From Acidobacteriota bacterium (GTDB lineage Bacteria > Actinomycetota > Acidimicrobiia > Acidimicrobiales > Microtrichaceae), in contig QEUP01000004.1 of assembly GCA_003577145.1 (NCBI GenBank), forward strand, positions 1 to 64,000: a DNA stretch of 64,000 nt, read 5' to 3'. This document shows, one piece after another, positions 63,409-64,000 of this stretch. The notes below the pieces were generated by a model. It had not been told where the DNA came from. It did not search any database and saw only the letters and a program-made list of their open reading frames with translations. The stretch's first letter is position 1; each line of letters begins with the position of its first letter. Position numbers and translations under genes: made by a program.

Positions 63409-64000
63409 ATGAGTGACTCCGTAGGTCTCTACCTCAACGAAATCGGCTTGGTACCCCTCCTCACCGCCGAGGAGGAGCGTCAGCTCGCCCAGATCATCGA
63501 GAAGGGAACCGCAGCTCTTGCCCGCATCGAGGCCGGCGACGACGACGCCCATCTCGATCGGGACGTTGCCGCGGCTGCCGCCGCCAAGGACCGGTTCATC
63601 CGGGCGAACCTCCGCCTCGTCGTGAGTGTCGCCCGCCGCTACCCGCTGCCTCCCGGCATGGAGCTCCTCGACCTCATCCAGGAAGGCAACCTCGGCCTCG
63701 AGCACGCCGTCGACAAGTTCGATTGGCGCAAGGGGTTCAAGTTCTCCACCTATGCGACCTTCTGGATCCGCCAGGCAATCGGCCGTGCACTCGACCAGAA
63801 GGCAAGCCTGGTGCGGCTCCCCGGCGATCGTAGCGCGAGCCTCCGCGCGGCTCTGCGCCAGGTGGCCGGCGACGGCGACGAGCTCGACGACGAGCACGCA
63901 CGCCTCCACCGGCTCACGACTCCCACCTCGCTCGACCGCACAATCGGCGACGACGACAGCAACGAGCTCGTCGACCTCCTGCCCGACTCCAATCCCGGTC
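63409..64000 (+). CDS. Second small sigma-70 family factor (partial)
   Basis: The first 197 residues are seen; the gene runs off the window. It starts MSDSVGLYLNEIGLVPLLTA (region 1.2) and has region 2 [20 protein letters not shown] and FSTYATFWIRQAIGRALDQK. After that it has VRLPGDRSASLRAAL, the same short divergent region 3 as the factor at 32.7 kb, including the later HRL phrase. The two are clearly paralogues. Region 4 lies beyond the window. Confidence 0.85.
   Translation, partial: MSDSVGLYLNEIGLVPLLTAEEERQLAQIIEKGTAALARIEAGDDDAHLDRDVAAAAAAKDRFIRANLRLVVSVARRYPLPPGMELLDLIQEGNLGLEHAVDKFDWRKGFKFSTYATFWIRQAIGRALDQKASLVRLPGDRSASLRAALRQVAGDGDELDDEHARLHRLTTPTSLDRTIGDDDSNELVDLLPDSNPG

Overview
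The window is high-GC actinobacterial chromosome, roughly two thirds G+C by eye. It most resembles Acidimicrobiia or another early-branching Actinomycetota. The reasons are an alpha2-type glycyl-tRNA synthetase, a BldD homologue, a PAC2 protein, an F420-type LLM oxidoreductase, a monoderm-type Tad pilus locus, many CoA-ester enzymes and frequent GTG starts with little Shine-Dalgarno signal. The class assignment is inference; nothing in the window is a 16S gene.

The minus strand carries a housekeeping backbone in a familiar actinobacterial order. Reading from high to low coordinates it is nadD - LytR_C protein - rsfS - SDR; thioredoxin; comEA - comEC - folP2-like - holA (with rpsT opposite) - lepA - hrcA - dnaJ - rsmE; phoH - ybeY - corC-like - era; uppS - recO; glyS - dnaG - rpoD, followed by a CoA-transferase and an acyl-CoA dehydrogenase. 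The backbone is interrupted by accessory modules, many of them on the plus strand: an RDD/DUF4190 membrane trio (7.3-9.5 kb); a tandem HtrA-like pair with a divergent HxlR regulator, a DinG helicase, a ThDP enzyme and a PlsY-like protein (11-18.4 kb); and a Tad pilus locus with a pseudokinase, a LysM protein, an alternative sigma factor and BldD (22.2-34.1 kb). A further block (45.3-59.5 kb) holds an APH-fold kinase, a PAC2 protein, a branched-chain-amino-acid-type ABC system and a fatty acyl-AMP ligase. The window ends inside a second small sigma factor.

Three things stand out. First, one 1020-residue protein joins an MFS carrier to two Liv-type ABC ATPases. It is encoded with a fused LivH-LivM permease and a membrane-anchored binding protein, and a paralogous binding protein lies nearby. 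Second, the Tad/pseudokinase/sigma/BldD module has its own regulatory signals: TTGC direct repeats at helical spacing in front of both the excisionase-type regulator and the pseudokinase, a near-consensus BldD box, a 9-bp hairpin in the bldD leader, and a GTGAC-N4-GTCAC palindrome shared with the second sigma gene. Third, a palindromic GC-rich intergenic repeat family recurs at four places (1-365, 17.54-17.74, 39.08-39.32 and 44.16-44.20 kb). Its hairpin keeps pairing through paired base changes, and one copy appears to have supplied the C-terminus of a small metallopeptidase-like gene.

There is one tRNA (Ala, anticodon GGC). I saw no rRNA, CRISPR array, insertion sequence, integrase or prophage gene. 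Start codons were moved from the longest reading frame wherever family alignment, a ribosome binding site or gene overlap argued for it.
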